Shown piece after piece: positions 1-12,972 of a DNA stretch of 64,000 nt. Position 1 is the stretch's first letter. Each line of letters opens with the position of its first letter. Source of the stretch: Xestospongia bergquistia (taxonomy: Eukaryota; Porifera; Demospongiae; Haplosclerida; Petrosiidae); contig OZ014411.1 in NCBI GenBank assembly GCA_963965975.1, positions 18,008,446 to 18,072,445 on the forward strand, written 5' to 3'. The translations under genes and the position numbers were made by a program. The notes below the pieces were generated by a model. It searched no databases. It worked only from the letters and a program-made list of their open reading frames with translations, and was not told the DNA's origin.

Positions 1-3000
1 GACTCGTCATCTTGGTGGGTGTCACGCCTGGAGCGTCGACAATTATTAACAAATCTAAGGATCCAGGCTGTGACTCTCTTTAAGTGGTGAAAGTCACTAT
101 AATGACTCAGTGGAATGATTGGTTCAGCGAAATGTACATTGCTCGCAAGGGTAATATCCCTCATTTCTTCAGAGACAATAGAATGAATGACTGAAAGTTT
201 AGGCCATTCTGATATTTCTCTCTGTAGCCAATGTGGACCAGCCCACCAGATTCCATGGCTAATAAGTTCAGAGGGAAACAACCCTCATGATGCACAATTG
301 GCCAGATTGTCTTCCCCATTGACGTGATTCCATCGATCAGGAGGTATATGGTTGATGATATGAGAAATTCCATTTCGACAAAGGTTTTAAACCTTCTTGG
401 GTTACCATTTAACCAATCAATTACAATCGTACTGTCACACCAGGCAAAGGTGTTACACATTGGAATGTTGAATACCCCTTCATGTGATATAATACATCAG
501 ATAGTAGATATGCTCCACACAGTTCCAATCTGGGAATTGTCAATCGCTTAATGGGAGCAACCTTTGTTTTTGAAGTGACCAAAGATACACGGATATTTCC
601 TGAAGTATCCGTAAGCCTGAAATACACAACGGCTAAGTATGCATCTTTAGAAGCATCACTGAACCCGGGTAACTGTGTTGTTTTAATGCAGACATCAGGA
701 GGGAAATAACACCTGGATATCAGTTTAGTGGATAGGATAGGTAGTTCGGATCTCCATTGAGACCATGGTAGGTGAATTTCCATTGGTATTGGATCATCCC
801 AATCAATCTTTAATTCCCAAAGCCTTTGGAAGAGGATCTTTACTTTGATGATTGTTGGAGAGAACCAGCCAAGGATGTCAAAGGTTTTAGAGACATCTGA
901 GATCAACATTCACTTTGTTACGACGTCGTGATGGTCTAGTTCTGCTACTGTGATGCGAAAGTTGTCAGTGACCGAGTTCCATTCTATTCTGAGAGTTTTA
1001 GTGTAGTGGTCTTCAGGGATGGTTTGAACAGATTGCGGTTCTTTCAATTCAGCTGGTATATGATTTAGAACTTCAGGTTCATTGCTATTCCATTTCCTGA
1101 GTACAAATCCACCCTTGTGAAATAATTCTTGTAGCTGTTTTTGAAGATGAATTGCTTCTGTGATAGAGTCAGCACCAGTTAAACCATCCTCAACATAAAA
1201 GGCTTCATATACTTTCTGGGTTGCTAAGGGGTATTGGAGGGCGAAATCCATGGCGTTCTGCTTTACTGCCATGTTCACTGCAAAGGATGAAGCGGACACA
1301 CCGAGCGTTAGACGAGTCATTCAATAGTCCATCAGAGATTCGGTGCGATTCCTTCGCCAAACGAAACGATGATAATCTCGATCACTCTGAGTTAGCTTGA
1401 TTGCGCGATACATTTTGCTCACATCAGTGGTGAGCGTGTAACGATGGTGTCGAAATCCCAATAAAACATCAACAAGGGATGAGTGTACAGTAGGCCCAAC
1501 TAATAAATTATCATTAAGAAAGAATCCCAATGAAGATTTGGCAGATGTGTCAAACACAGCATGCACCTTTGTCGTTGTGCTCAACTCCTTCAATACAACG
1601 TGCATAGGCAGGTAGAATGATTCATAATCAGGTTTCTGTAAGTCGGCGACAGGAACCAATTCGGCATGACCAAGTTTCAAGTATTCTTCCATGACATCAT
1701 GGAATTCTTCGGATTTTCCCTTAGAGTCCAATGAGTGTTCTAGTGATAAATATCTCCTGACTGCTGAAGATCTAGATTCTCCCAGGAGAGGAAGGTTGGT
1801 TATCCTGGGAAGTGGTACGATGAATCTGCCATCGTCATCACGTGAGTGATGGGCCTTGAAGTGGTCCATGACGAACCTTTCATCGGGCGTTAATGCAAGG
1901 TCAGTTGATTGATGTTCTTCTACCTCCCAAAATCTCTGAATCAAGCCATCACCTGAGACGGTTACAACGTGATGTACAACGTTATGATTTGATAATTCAT
2001 TTCCCCCAGCGAGGACCCAACCAAATTCAGTGTTAAGGGCAACAGGTGCCCCAGGTGGACCGATCCGCCGGCCCTGCAGCAGTACATTGACAAAGATGTC
2101 CACACCCAGGAGAACATCTATTCTTCCAGGTTGACTAAAGCTTGTATCCGCTAAAGATAAGTCTGAGAGGTGGTCCCAACCATTGTTGTTTACAGGGCTG
2201 ACAGGCAGATCACATGTGACACGTGGCATTATGATAGCACTGACCTTGAACCACTTGTCTGGCCTTAAAATAGGGGGCACAGCGAACTGAGTTACAGCTC
2301 GTATGCCCGATTTGCAGGTTAATCCACCAATACCAGATATATTGGAGGACCTATGGCTTCTAGGCAAACAAAGGATTTGGGCTATTCGCTCTGATATAAA
2401 TGAGTTGGAGGAGGCAAAGTCTAACACAGCTCGAGCCTCGACAGATAAGTCACTGGGACCATGTATAAGGACGCGACATGTCATCAGCAATGTACTGTTA
2501 CTTAGTTCAGTTGCTGCATGGGATTGAACAGTTCGATTGGGGTTGATCCGGTTACTTTGGTCAGGTACACTTTCAGTAAGCTCCACATGCAATAATGTAT
2601 GGTGGGGCCTTCGACAGGCTTTACAATGTTGATTAGATTTACACATCTTGACAAAGTGACCAGGCCTAAGGCAATTGAAACACAATTTGCTATTTTTCAA
2701 TAAAGTCAATTTATTCTCATGGGAGAATGCCTTAAATTTGCTACATGCATGCAAGGGATGCTTACTACCAACATTACATGCTATACAATTGTTACCTGTT
2801 TGACCAGAAGTACTTGTGATGAATGAGGTTAATTGAGGTCGATTTGGCACAGTACTCTTCTTGGGGAGACTTGATCCAATTCAGCTTGATCCTTTGGCTT
2901 GCTCAACAGTTGACGTCTCAGAGGCCTGCGCTCAAAGATCGATGAACTTGAGGAGATCCTGATAATGAGGTACTTTGGTGGATGATTGGCTATGTTTTTG

Positions 3001-4200
3001 CCATTCAAACATCGTGGCAGCATCGAGTTTTAGTTCGAGCAAAGATGTTATGAACGGACCGGATGGCTCGTAGTCCATCGCCTTTAGTGCCCTCAGATGT
3101 TGCTGTATTGTGTCATGTAGCTCCCTTCCGCTACCTTCCTTCAAACTAGGAGCATTCAGTATTCGGCTAACGTGGGTTTGATGGATTAAACGGGATCGAT
3201 TGAATCGAGCTTGTAGCAACTCAACAGCTTCTACGTAGTGCTCCCGGAACGAGATGAACCTTCAATGGCCTTCAAAGCTTTACTGTCCCTTAGGGAGTGT
3301 CACAGATAAACTAGCTTCTCAGAGTCAGAGATGTTGTCATGGTTATGAATTTGCTATAGAGAACTGTTCCCAAAATGTCCTCCAATTGAGGATGTTCCCA
3401 TCGAATGTAGGGACATCTATCTTGGGCAGCTTGACTCCCTTACTGGTACTAGTTTCAGTACTGATAATGTTGCTACTGTCTTTGAGCTGGTTGGGTTGCA
3501 ATAGCCTGCGAAGCTCGAGGGAGCAATCGAACAACGCTTTCTCAACTTTCATCATATTGACTTTCAGCTTATCATCGTCTTCTAGGTCTAATCTTGTCAA
3601 TTCCCTTCAGATCTCAGATAGCTCTATTCTATGGCCTTTGATTTCATCTTCATTCAGCTGCAGAAGGCAGATATCATCGGATGCGGTAGCTAGTGAGCCC
3701 GTGATGGTAGATACGCCAGTATGGACACAAGTGAGTCAATGAGAAACGGTTTTACGAAGTCCACTCTCAGCTGATGAAGAGTGAGCTGCGACCAACTGCT
3801 GAAAAGCGACGGTTAGAGCAGCCACTTCATCATCATGTTCATCTAGCGCCTTCTGCTCTTGTTCCAGTAATCTTTCATCTTCAATTAAATCAATCAAGGC
3901 AGAATGACATTTCTTGAAGTCAGCATCAAGGGTTTCCAGCTTGTTGAGTAACAGCTTTGCATGACTGACGACCTCGGAGGGTGAAGTCTCAGAGGCCTGC
4001 TCGGTTAAGTCTTTCAAACGATTACGGATGCGAGTGACAGAGCCTTTGATAGTCCCCCGCTTCCTAGGACACTAGGAGAGTGTGTGTTCCTACAACTGGG
4101 CTTCTTGAGACATAGTTGATAGTACAGGTCAAGTATAAACAGTGAAATAGTACCAAGAACAGCGGAGACAGGATAAGTAGATCCGGTTAGGTGGACCATT
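1..4200 (-). mobile_element. BEL/Pao-type LTR retroelement, broken, left end outside the window
   Basis: Fossil retroelement of the BEL/Pao group, read on the minus strand. In element order (right to left) one sees a charged coiled-coil gag-like start near 4.0 kb, a gag middle part, CCHC zinc knuckles ('CFNCLRPGHFVKMC'), a retroviral-type aspartic protease region, reverse transcriptase, and RNase H toward 0.4-0.9 kb. This order and the protein words fit BEL/Pao elements of marine invertebrates. The copy is broken, with roughly half a dozen interruptions. Any integrase would lie beyond base 1. I see no LTR at the right side, so the ends are unresolved. Age cannot be told without LTRs, but the reading stretches are still long, so it is not among the oldest relics. 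Confidence 0.85.
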
Positions 4201-5051
4201 AAATGTACAAACTTAGCTATTCTCGGATTATAACGAAACTTTCTTTTTTAAACAAAACACGAGAACAATACTACTCAAAACTCATGACAACTTATATATA
4301 AAACAGTATAGAATATTCTAGAACACAAAGCACATGGGCTAAACACCAAATAAAAAAAATAGTTTTAACAGGTCTAAACCACAATATGATGATCAAAAGG
4401 GTGATAATTAGTAATATACAATCAACACAACAAACATTAAATCAAATTGAGTATTGAGCACAAACAGGGTTTATAACTTTTCTGATTCAATTCTTTCTTA
4501 TCATATATGGCTCTATTATATCAAATATCTGTACTTTCATGTTGTAATGTTATTCAATATGCTATGCCAAATTTAGCCATATAATTCAGAGTTTTTAAGG
4601 CTTAGTTTTCTTTAGATGAAGTTCTAGGCACAAAACATGGTCTCCCTAGTTTTTGGATGAGTTAATATTGAGCTTTTCAACAGCTGTATCAGGACTACTT
4701 CCTTCTGTATGCACAGGGGTCAGGCCCCCTATTGTAGATGTGAGATGGCCATTGCATTTATCACATTTCAATTCTATTACAATAAGGTGAGCAAGTGACA
4801 GCATAGTCACATATGTTTTGTTTATCACCAAATTTTACTCACAAACAGCCACTGGATAAAGGGTGTTATCATCCCTAAATCTCATTGGAATGATCATTGT
4901 ACTGATATTTGTGCCAAAGCAAAGCAAAGTAATAACTAGATTTCAGTTCAGCCACTGAATATAATAGGATTGACTAGCAACTTCTCATGCCAGACAGTAA
5001 GAATAATGAATACATCCATATAGACATTAAGCTACACTATAAATATTATTA

Positions 5052-5129
5052 ACACCACTATAATTAGGATTGTTAATTTAGAAAAATTGCACACCACTAT
5101 ATTTAGGATTGTTAATTTAGAAAAATTGC
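5052..5129. repeat. Two tandem copies of a 39-bp unit
   Basis: Two adjacent 39-bp copies (5052-5090 and 5091-5129), each starting ACACCACTATA and ending AAAAATTGC, differ at only one base that I can see. This is a recent local duplication with no evident function. Confidence 0.9.
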
Positions 5130-5270
5130 AGTAATGACTTACAAAAGTACAAAATCACAAAGTCAATGTCAAATAATACATTTATATGACAGTCTGTTTG
5201 TATAGTCAAAGCATAAAAGACATTAGATATTTATAATTACAAATAAATGTTAGGCTTACGTTCTACAACA

Positions 5271-5462
5271 GTGGCTGTCTCAATACCAGTCTGTCTCTTT
5301 TCTTTACTGTGCTACTTCTGATAATCTCAGTGAAGCTGAGTCAATACCAGCCTTATCTCTGACAGTACTATGCACAGTAACAAGTGATAGGGTTACAAAT
5401 ATTTAAATAAATAATTTGTATTTATACTTTCTTTTTCTGTGGCTGTCTCAATACCAGTCTGT
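5271..5462 (+). repeat. Dispersed direct repeat, 24-bp core
   Basis: A 24-bp core (GTGGCTGTCTCAATACC followed by AGTCTGT) occurs at 5271-5294 and again at 5439-5462. A partial third copy (GTCAATACCAGCC) lies near 5340. The spacing of about 80-170 bp suggests remnants of an old repeated unit or a degraded short element. Confidence 0.7.
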
Positions 5463-6149
5463 AAGTTTCATCTCCTACATTGGACAGTACTCTATATAGA
5501 TACCATGTCATCGTCAAGATTCAAGACTCATCATCTTTCTCAGATGACAATTCTATAGTAATATGAATATAAACATTATTTTAACAAATAAAACTACCTT
5601 CATCATAGGAAGAAAGCCTAGTTACTTGTTTTTGCCTCTTGACCAGGACTGGTATGATAATGGTGCTGATTTTGTCTTGAAACTGAAGTACCTTTTTTTG
5701 TCATATTTATCAAAAACTGTTTCTTTTTTCCTGAAGGTTGTTTTTTCTTCTCTGTTTCTCTTTTTCTTATTCTCACTCCTACTGTCATCTATTATTGCCA
5801 TATTATTTTTACTCAATCATGTTCAGGCTGTTTGTTTGTTAATTCTGGTGGTAGTTTCAGCAGGTTAGAAACTTGGAAAGTGTAAGTACTGGAGGCATAT
5901 AAGTGTGGGAGAACCTAATATCAGATTCCAAGTTATCAAGATATTATGAGTCTTGACTTACAGTAGAATGAGCTGGAGATGTATTTCAAAGATAGTACAT
6001 TTCCAATCATTGGTTGTAACAAGTGTCATACATCAGATCATAACCATTTTCATAATGATTATGAAACTTGAATATTTTGCCTTTAGAAAAAACATTTTGC
6101 ATTGGCTTCTTACATAGCTGGATCGCTCCTTTGTATTTGAATGTCTTAT

Positions 6150-6440
6150 AAAGCCTTGTCAATGTCTAGAATAGCCATCCCATTGTCTTGAAGACGTTGG
6201 CTTGTTCTCTTTCCCCAGTCAAATCATCATCATTAACTAACTCTAATATCCCTTTGTCAAGAGGCACTATTTTTTTCCTTGAGGGCAAGTCTCTGTTGTA
6301 TTATCTTCACTATAGTGACAGTCTCAGAACCTGACTCAAGAGTCTCATATACTTGTGATAATGTTCATGTTGCCAATGGCATATGACCCATGCAAACCTT
6401 TTTCTTACAAGTTAATCCTTCATTTCCAGCCATGATGATT
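6150..6440 (-). mobile_element. Probable BEL/Pao gag scrap, decayed
   Basis: On the minus strand this stretch contains protein-like words (for example 'QVYETLESG' and 'ILELVND') that resemble the N-terminal gag region of sponge and cnidarian BEL/Pao elements. It is short and clearly broken, older looking than the copy at the left edge, and has no recognisable ends. The assignment rests on remembered family character only. Confidence 0.35.
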
Positions 6441-9400
6441 CCTTGAACATATGTATACATAATATTGACAATATTCATATTAAAAATTCATCAAAGAAAT
6501 AAATAAATTATTAATACCAAATGTTTCAATTATCAGTACAATTGTCTTCATCAATGGCTTGACTAATAAAAGGTAAAAGTAAAGTGCTCCATTTATACTA
6601 AATGCTAAGGTACAAGTTCTTGGCAAGGTATTTCATAAACCACACCTGACTTCATCATGATGGTGGGTATTGTATCTTTATGTTTAGATATATAGTATTT
6701 TTCTTATGGTGGTTAGTAGACGAAAGAAAGTTTATATGCTAAGAGTGGGGAAGACCCTTTTGATAGACTTGATTGACCTTATATGTATGAAATGTTAACT
6801 GTAGTTGTTTTTTCTTGGTCAATAATACTGGTTTTAGTAGTTTGGATGATATCTGGTTCTTAAACAAAGAATCTTAAAGTCACATAGTCAAATCAGTCAG
6901 CCAGTATTATGCAACTAGTCTTTGTATCCAGTTTCAAAAGATGCATCATTATTTCTGTCCTACCTGTTTTTGAAAAATGAGAATTTTGTCACATCTCATA
7001 ACATTCCCAAATTGGAGCTACCCAACCTATGTTTCAGGAGGTGTTTTGATTAGTTATACCAGTCATGTAAGTCAGTGCTTCTCACACCATTTTATTCTTG
7101 ACACTCTTGTCTTCAAGTAAATCTCCAGGTAGTATTAGTAAAAAGTCAAAGGCAGTAATAAACGTGAAGTAAACTATCAACAATATTAGAACATTAAAGG
7201 CAATAATCAAAATGTAATTATTATGTTGATCTAATAAATCCTATATTTTCATTTCTTAACAGAAATAGCTAAACACAATTTTTTTTTAAAATGTTGTCAT
7301 TCTTTTCTCCTTTTAATGTTTCTTTAGGTAAATTAAATAACTTGTTGCTATGAGTATAATATGATTATCCTTCTTATATGCAAAAACAAAGAGAAGGCAT
7401 CACAGTATGTAAGAATTGGTGAGCTGTTTGAACATGGAAGTTCACTGCCTTCCAGTATGCTACATCTTTCTCTACTGATTATCAAAACATTTGCATTTCA
7501 ATAAATAAAAGCATTGTAAAAAAATTAAGTAAATGTAAGGATGGCTATACACTACCAGTCCAGTACAAAGAATACAAACCAATGAGTGGGGATATTAATT
7601 GCATCATTCCTACAAAATAGCTGAGGTGGCATGAACATGCAATTTAAGATATTCAGCAACTATCTAAATCTCTTAAAATAATAATATTATCAGTGATATA
7701 TTGTTGCATTGTATGCCTATGCTATTAAGTAGGGATGATTCAATTGCCATCCATGCTATCTTGTTTGCATTCTTTGGACTACCTGGTGTTTGATGGTCAC
7801 TATTCAACATCACTGTGTGTATGATAAACTTCAGTTAACAGATACATCATCAAAATAGAAACTATTACTTTTCTGTGCAATTTTGGTGGTTGTACAGGTG
7901 CCCAAGGTATAATGTATTTCAAGGATTGAATCTTAATTTGCTACAAACATGTAAGTCTTAAAGGATATCTTGGTATCCTATGAATAACCACTCTGTACAT
8001 GTTGTCACACTATAGGCATTTATTCTTGTCCCCAACTGGGAATGAGACTAAGGAGATTCTACTTTCAAGCTCTGAAAATCACAACTTTTATTTGTAAAGT
8101 TAAATGAGACATCTAAATGTGGATATCTTATATATATGGTAACCTTCTGTGTAAAAGTAATTCTTAAAACCCATCCAATTTTATAGTTATTGTGGAGCAA
8201 ACAGAAAATCACTATGATCAGTCATGATTATGTACCTAATTGTAAGTAAGTAAAAGTACTGGATGAAGAGAATCTCAACAGACCATTCGTAAAATCAAAA
8301 TGATTGACTTCTAACATTAAATATAACGTAGCTGCAATATTAACTAGAAGAAACACATAACATTAAATTAAAATATTATGAAAAAAGAGCTGGAGTACTA
8401 GTCATTAGTTAGCTGTGATACTACCTGCCTGAAACTTTGTGTGCACATGTCAGTTTTAGCCTAAAAGTCTTGTCTGTATACATATGTATAAGTTGTTTAC
8501 ACATGTCTTCTAAGCTATGACAGCAATATAATATTGTATTGTTCATGGTGTTATAGTTCACATCCATTTGGGCCAAATTTGAAAAAGTACTTACATTATG
8601 AAAATAGTTTGTACTTAAATGTATGGTAAATATTGTATGCAAGATTATGATTGTTTTCTTGTCTATCTGACAGTGACTCACTAGAGTGAATCATGATTAT
8701 ACATGGCTATATCATACATATCACAAAACACACACTCTGTAAGGTGATTAGAATAATACAATTATGAATTCACTAATCTAGCAAGCTAAATCCTCCTCTT
8801 TACTGATGTGGAAGAACTGTCTAAGTTCAATAGAAGCTACATTTGTGACTTGCATTTTGTTATATTATAGAAACACTTGGACAAGATATAAGCTGACTGA
8901 TTTACTAGAAACTTAGGAAACCGACAAGATGTACCCTTGATGATAAAATAATTAAAGGAGAAAAAATGTTTCTCATCAAGAACATTACATGCTAGCTAGA
9001 ATAAGAGGCAAAAGTTTGGAGTGAAAAATAGTAGAAAGAATTGAACATTCTGTAATATGTTGGTGCGATTCATTTATTAAACAAAGGATAAAAATTTCAA
9101 AGGAAAAATTTTTATGCTTGTCATTGAAAAGCCTCAGTACCACATTGTCAGTTAATTACAAAAAATCTCCTCCAAAGAAAGAAGGTTGCAATATCACCAT
9201 ATACTTTCTAATGTTATCAAATGTTACTTGTAATAATGTAATATGTTTCTAATGTTACTGGTAGATTTAGTTACAGGTGTTTTGTTGAAACATTATCTAT
9301 CTCTTACTCATGGCTGCAACTATTGGACAACAAACTACAAAGATTATTTCTTGGCACTTGCTCAAAGTATTATGTTACTCTAGTTTTAGAAATTATAGAT

Positions 9401-10703
9401 TACTCAATGTTGGACCGCACATTGTATTAATGAGCCAAAGACTCAGATGTAATGCTTCTTTAAGTGTAAGCACTGTGAATAAGTACATGATAGGTTAACT
9501 TACAGGCAACGATATAATATATAACATTTGAGATTCAAATATCAGCTGTACTTAATGTACTCATTTGTAAAGTATATGAAAAGGCTAAAATGTAGAAAAA
9601 GATAAAATCACTGAAGATCAAATGAAATTAGCATACTCTAAATAATTGTTTTGTTAAGTTCTATGACATTGCATACTGGACATTGTTGGCTAGTATGTTA
9701 AAGTTTCTATGTATCTCATAATATTGTGCTTGAGTGTCTCCTCTTTTTTAGTCTGTGTTGACAGCTGTGATATGTGATTGGGTTAGTTTGAAAAGTTCCT
9801 TTAAAACAATTAATTATATAAATGCTACAGTGGAGAGATGTTACAATATGAAAGTCTCCCAAGTGTTTCAATAAGGAAATAACATTTGCTGATGAATATA
9901 GAAGACTGGAGAATATTTATTAACTGGGAAATTAACAGAAGCTATACAAACATAATCATATTAATCAAATTATCATGAGAGTATATGTGCAATTGCAGAA
10001 TGCTAATGACACAAAATGCAATTCCAAAAATGGTTATAGTACATAGGATAATTCTTTAATGCTCAACAGTCATGGTTATATATTATATTGTGGTATTTAA
10101 ATTATGAACGTATTTGTTGGATATCTTAGTCATACACTGTTATGATAGCATGTCACATGAATGTTTGTTACTTACTAAGTTCAAATATTGCTCGCTGTTG
10201 AATGTATCAATAACATTAGTATAAATACATCCTCCAAAATTCTACTACCAATACAGTGGTTGACACATTCCATACTGATAGGGAGTGACTGCATATTCCA
10301 GCCATTGATGCTGGCAAACAGAACTGTAAGGAAAGTATACAAACAATGACATCAACATGGTAATTTAATCAGAATTTGGCTAAACATAGATATAACTGAA
10401 ATTTTTCAACAGGAATGTACTTGGCATATCAAGTAATATCAATAATTTTGAGAAGGATGTTTGTTATCCATTGTAGTGATTAGAACTCTCCACCTTTGGA
10501 AGGCTATCACATTAAAAAACATATACGAGATTGGACAACCAAATATGTTATAATTATTACATCTCACAATTAAAACTAATTCTAGTGCACTGAAATATGA
10601 ATAACTAGTTTATGGCACTATGATCAGCACTCCATATATGTGCTCACATTGAACTTAGAAGGACTGTGTTATCAATCTTACTGAGGGAGAAAATAGACCA
10701 ATG

Positions 10704-10709
10704 TTTATT
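10704..10709 (-). terminator. Polyadenylation signal AATAAA of the 7TM gene
   Basis: The minus strand reads AATAAA here, about 67 bp after the stop codon of the seven-transmembrane gene, a suitable distance for 3' end formation. Confidence 0.55.
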
Positions 10710-10775
10710 GCATGATGGCATAATCCACACATTATTGTTAACATAATAAACACAAATAAAAAATACATTTCTAAA

Positions 10776-12395
10776 TTAAACATTGCAATATTCACCCTGC
10801 TTCGTTAAAATAGGTCCTGGATTGTTAACAACAATAATCGAAAATGACTGATTTACACTTTTTGGAGATTCAGCAATCTTTGCTACATTTAAAGTTTGGC
10901 TTGAAGTATCTGCAGATGTTGCTTTTAGTTTTTTGATTTCGATTTTAGGAATAGTCTGACATTTAGTTGAAGTTTCATTTGTATTAGCTTGTTGCTTAAG
11001 CTGAGGAATTTTTTGTCTGAAAACAAAGACTGCTATAGCAATTGTACAGCTACAAGCAAAAAATGAAAAGAACAGAATGGGCACTAAATCTGATAGTTCA
11101 GTAATGTTAGAATTGGTAGATGTAAGTTCTTGACACCCAGCAACGCTCATAAAATATAAACAAGGAATTGAAGTTAAAAATCCATATATAAGGAAAAGAA
11201 AGAAATAGGTACGTTTTCTAAGTGTTATCGTGAACTGCATGAAGATTGTTGGTAAACTGACCATTCCCATAAGTATATAAGACGACAAATATGTTATTTG
11301 GTATAAAGTTGTCTTCCAATCAATTGTTAATGCTATTATCAAGAACAATGTGTGATAAATGAGACATGTTAACAACAGTGTCGAACATGAAAATGCTATC
11401 ACGATGAACATCTTGTATGTTGTAGAACATCTTGACTTGTTTAGTCTCACATTGTGCCTATACAAAATTTTGCCACTATTGCAAGCTGCACCTAAAAATG
11501 ATATAAGAGCTGTGATGCTTAAAAATAGAATATTTATGATGAATGGATCAGTGGGTTGTTGGATATTGTTGTCTGGTATCTCTGCATCTTTGAAGTAGCT
11601 ATAAGAGTCAATTATTAGGTAGCCAATGTAAATGACAGTGAAGCATATCATTACAACGTATATTCCATTTAGGAATATTTCTTGTTTTTCTCTGAGTTTG
11701 CTATATTGTTTGTTTTTCCTCTTTGAACTATTTGTATTCATATTCCTTAGATATAAACAATTTAATCTGTCAGAAGAAACGTTTGTAATAAGACATGGAA
11801 TTAAAATGATAAAAACAGTGAATAAGGAAAATAAAGCATTTGGTAAGAAGATCATGACACCACTTTTAGAGATGTCTTTTAAGTAATAATTTCCGTCATT
11901 GGAACTATTAAATGATGTTATTTCTTCCAAACAGTTAAAGCCTTTTGCAGTCATTATTGATTGCAGAATGTGTCTTTTATTGATGGTAGAGTCTTCACAG
12001 TACTTAGCTGTTAATAATTCTACTTCCACATAATTAACTCTGTCTTGAGCTGATAATACTTCCAGACTTAGCTCATCGAACAGTTGGGGCGAAAATACTT
12101 GTAGAATTCTGTATCGTGTAGCCAGATAAACTAGCCAACCATCATCTAGATACGTCATGTTAATAATGACATATAAGGCATTTTCGTTCAATAACATCAA
12201 CGACCGTAGTTGTTGCGACTTTACGGAATTATTGACATTGTCTTCGTAAACTATCCGATTGTTGATAACGTCCACGTTGTGCACGCAGTACCTATTATTA
12301 CGAACATCTGTAGAAGCATTGCTCTCCTTAACTGTTATTAGTAAAACTAATAACAGTGCAAAAATGACAGTCATGAACAGAATTCGTCTAGTCAT
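10776..12395 (-). CDS. Orphan seven-transmembrane receptor-like protein, single exon
   Basis: Intronless 539-aa frame. Residues about 4-27 form a signal peptide. An ectodomain of about 150 residues follows, with four cysteines and N-glycosylation sequons near N55, N79 and N163. Then come seven hydrophobic helices at about 178-206, 241-265, 284-304, 328-357, 365-391, 397-420 and 436-459. The C-terminal tail of about 80 residues is hydrophilic and rich in Ser/Thr/Lys. The topology is that of a cell-surface GPCR, but I see no rhodopsin DRY, NPxxY or class B/C signature, so family and ligand are unknown. The start is supported by a TATA box about 30 bp upstream, which implies a very short 5' UTR, and an AATAAA lies about 70 bp past the stop. 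It sits on the same strand as WAPL, whose stop is 578 bp upstream. The lack of introns among intron-rich neighbours could mean retroposition or a lineage-specific intronless family. Confidence 0.8.
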   Translation of the reverse strand: MTRRILFMTVIFALLLVLLITVKESNASTDVRNNRYCVHNVDVINNRIVYEDNVNNSVKSQQLRSLMLLNENALYVIINMTYLDDGWLVYLATRYRILQVFSPQLFDELSLEVLSAQDRVNYVEVELLTAKYCEDSTINKRHILQSIMTAKGFNCLEEITSFNSSNDGNYYLKDISKSGVMIFLPNALFSLFTVFIILIPCLITNVSSDRLNCLYLRNMNTNSSKRKNKQYSKLREKQEIFLNGIYVVMICFTVIYIGYLIIDSYSYFKDAEIPDNNIQQPTDPFIINILFLSITALISFLGAACNSGKILYRHNVRLNKSRCSTTYKMFIVIAFSCSTLLLTCLIYHTLFLIIALTIDWKTTLYQITYLSSYILMGMVSLPTIFMQFTITLRKRTYFFLFLIYGFLTSIPCLYFMSVAGCQELTSTNSNITELSDLVPILFFSFFACSCTIAIAVFVFRQKIPQLKQQANTNETSTKCQTIPKIEIKKLKATSADTSSQTLNVAKIAESPKSVNQSFSIIVVNNPGPILTKQGEYCNV

Positions 12396-12421
12396 TTCTA
12401 CTGCGATTGGGGCTAGTTCTT

Positions 12422-12436
12422 GTTTTTATATATATA
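12422..12436 (-). promoter_or_regulatory. TATA box of the 7TM gene
   Basis: The minus strand carries a TATATATAAAAA run whose end is about 27 bp before the ATG at 12395. If it acts as a TATA box, transcription would begin almost at the start codon. Such a clear TATA box is not seen at the other gene starts in the window, so regulated, cell-type-specific expression is plausible. Confidence 0.5.
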
Positions 12437-12972
12437 TTGTGGTGGGTTGGACTTACTGAGTTGGCAATAGGTGGGGCTGTTTATGAATTATTATAACAAT
12501 TATGCACATAGCTCTCTCAAGAGATTCGAAACTATAGTATTCTAACACGCAGACCAGTATTGGTCATGGCAATCCTATCTACATCATTCGTTAATCAAAA
12601 AAACACAGCCATCACCATTCAGTGATCATTTATTCTACCCTTTGATGTGGGATCCCTTATCATGGCAGTTTGGTATAATGCATGGTATAGTGTGGTATAC
12701 AACTAACTTTTTTTACTTGAAGTTCGTATCATGATTGTAAATCAGCAATACCATTTTCAGTAATAAAACTGCTAAACATCATGTGAAGTAGTAATGCTGT
12801 AAATAACTATTAATAATGTTATAAGGTCAAAATATGTATAGTAAGAAAGGTACTTTGAATAACAACAATTAACAAATGAAAATGAGTAAACCTTACAATT
12901 ATTGTGAAAAGTTGTAGATGAGCAATAACAACTAAATAATAAACTTTAATGTCTGCTAAAATGTGGAAAAAA

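Larger units (their letters stand above)
4201..10700. other. Gene-poor spacer with small repeats
   Basis: About 6.5 kb of AT-rich DNA in which I recognise no host gene. Open stretches are short and of skewed composition, for example a Phe/Leu-rich frame at 5563-5868 and its Lys/Glu-rich complement. It holds a 39-bp tandem duplication at 5052-5129, a 24-bp unit seen at 5271 and 5439, and a probable retroelement scrap near 6.15-6.44 kb. The rest shows nothing I can name. Confidence 0.6.

Noticed and set aside
5563-5868. 101-aa hydrophobic frame as a membrane protein gene
   Set aside because: It is a Phe/Leu/Ser run created by a T-rich tract whose complement is an equally skewed Lys/Glu frame. 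There is no family similarity or gene context.
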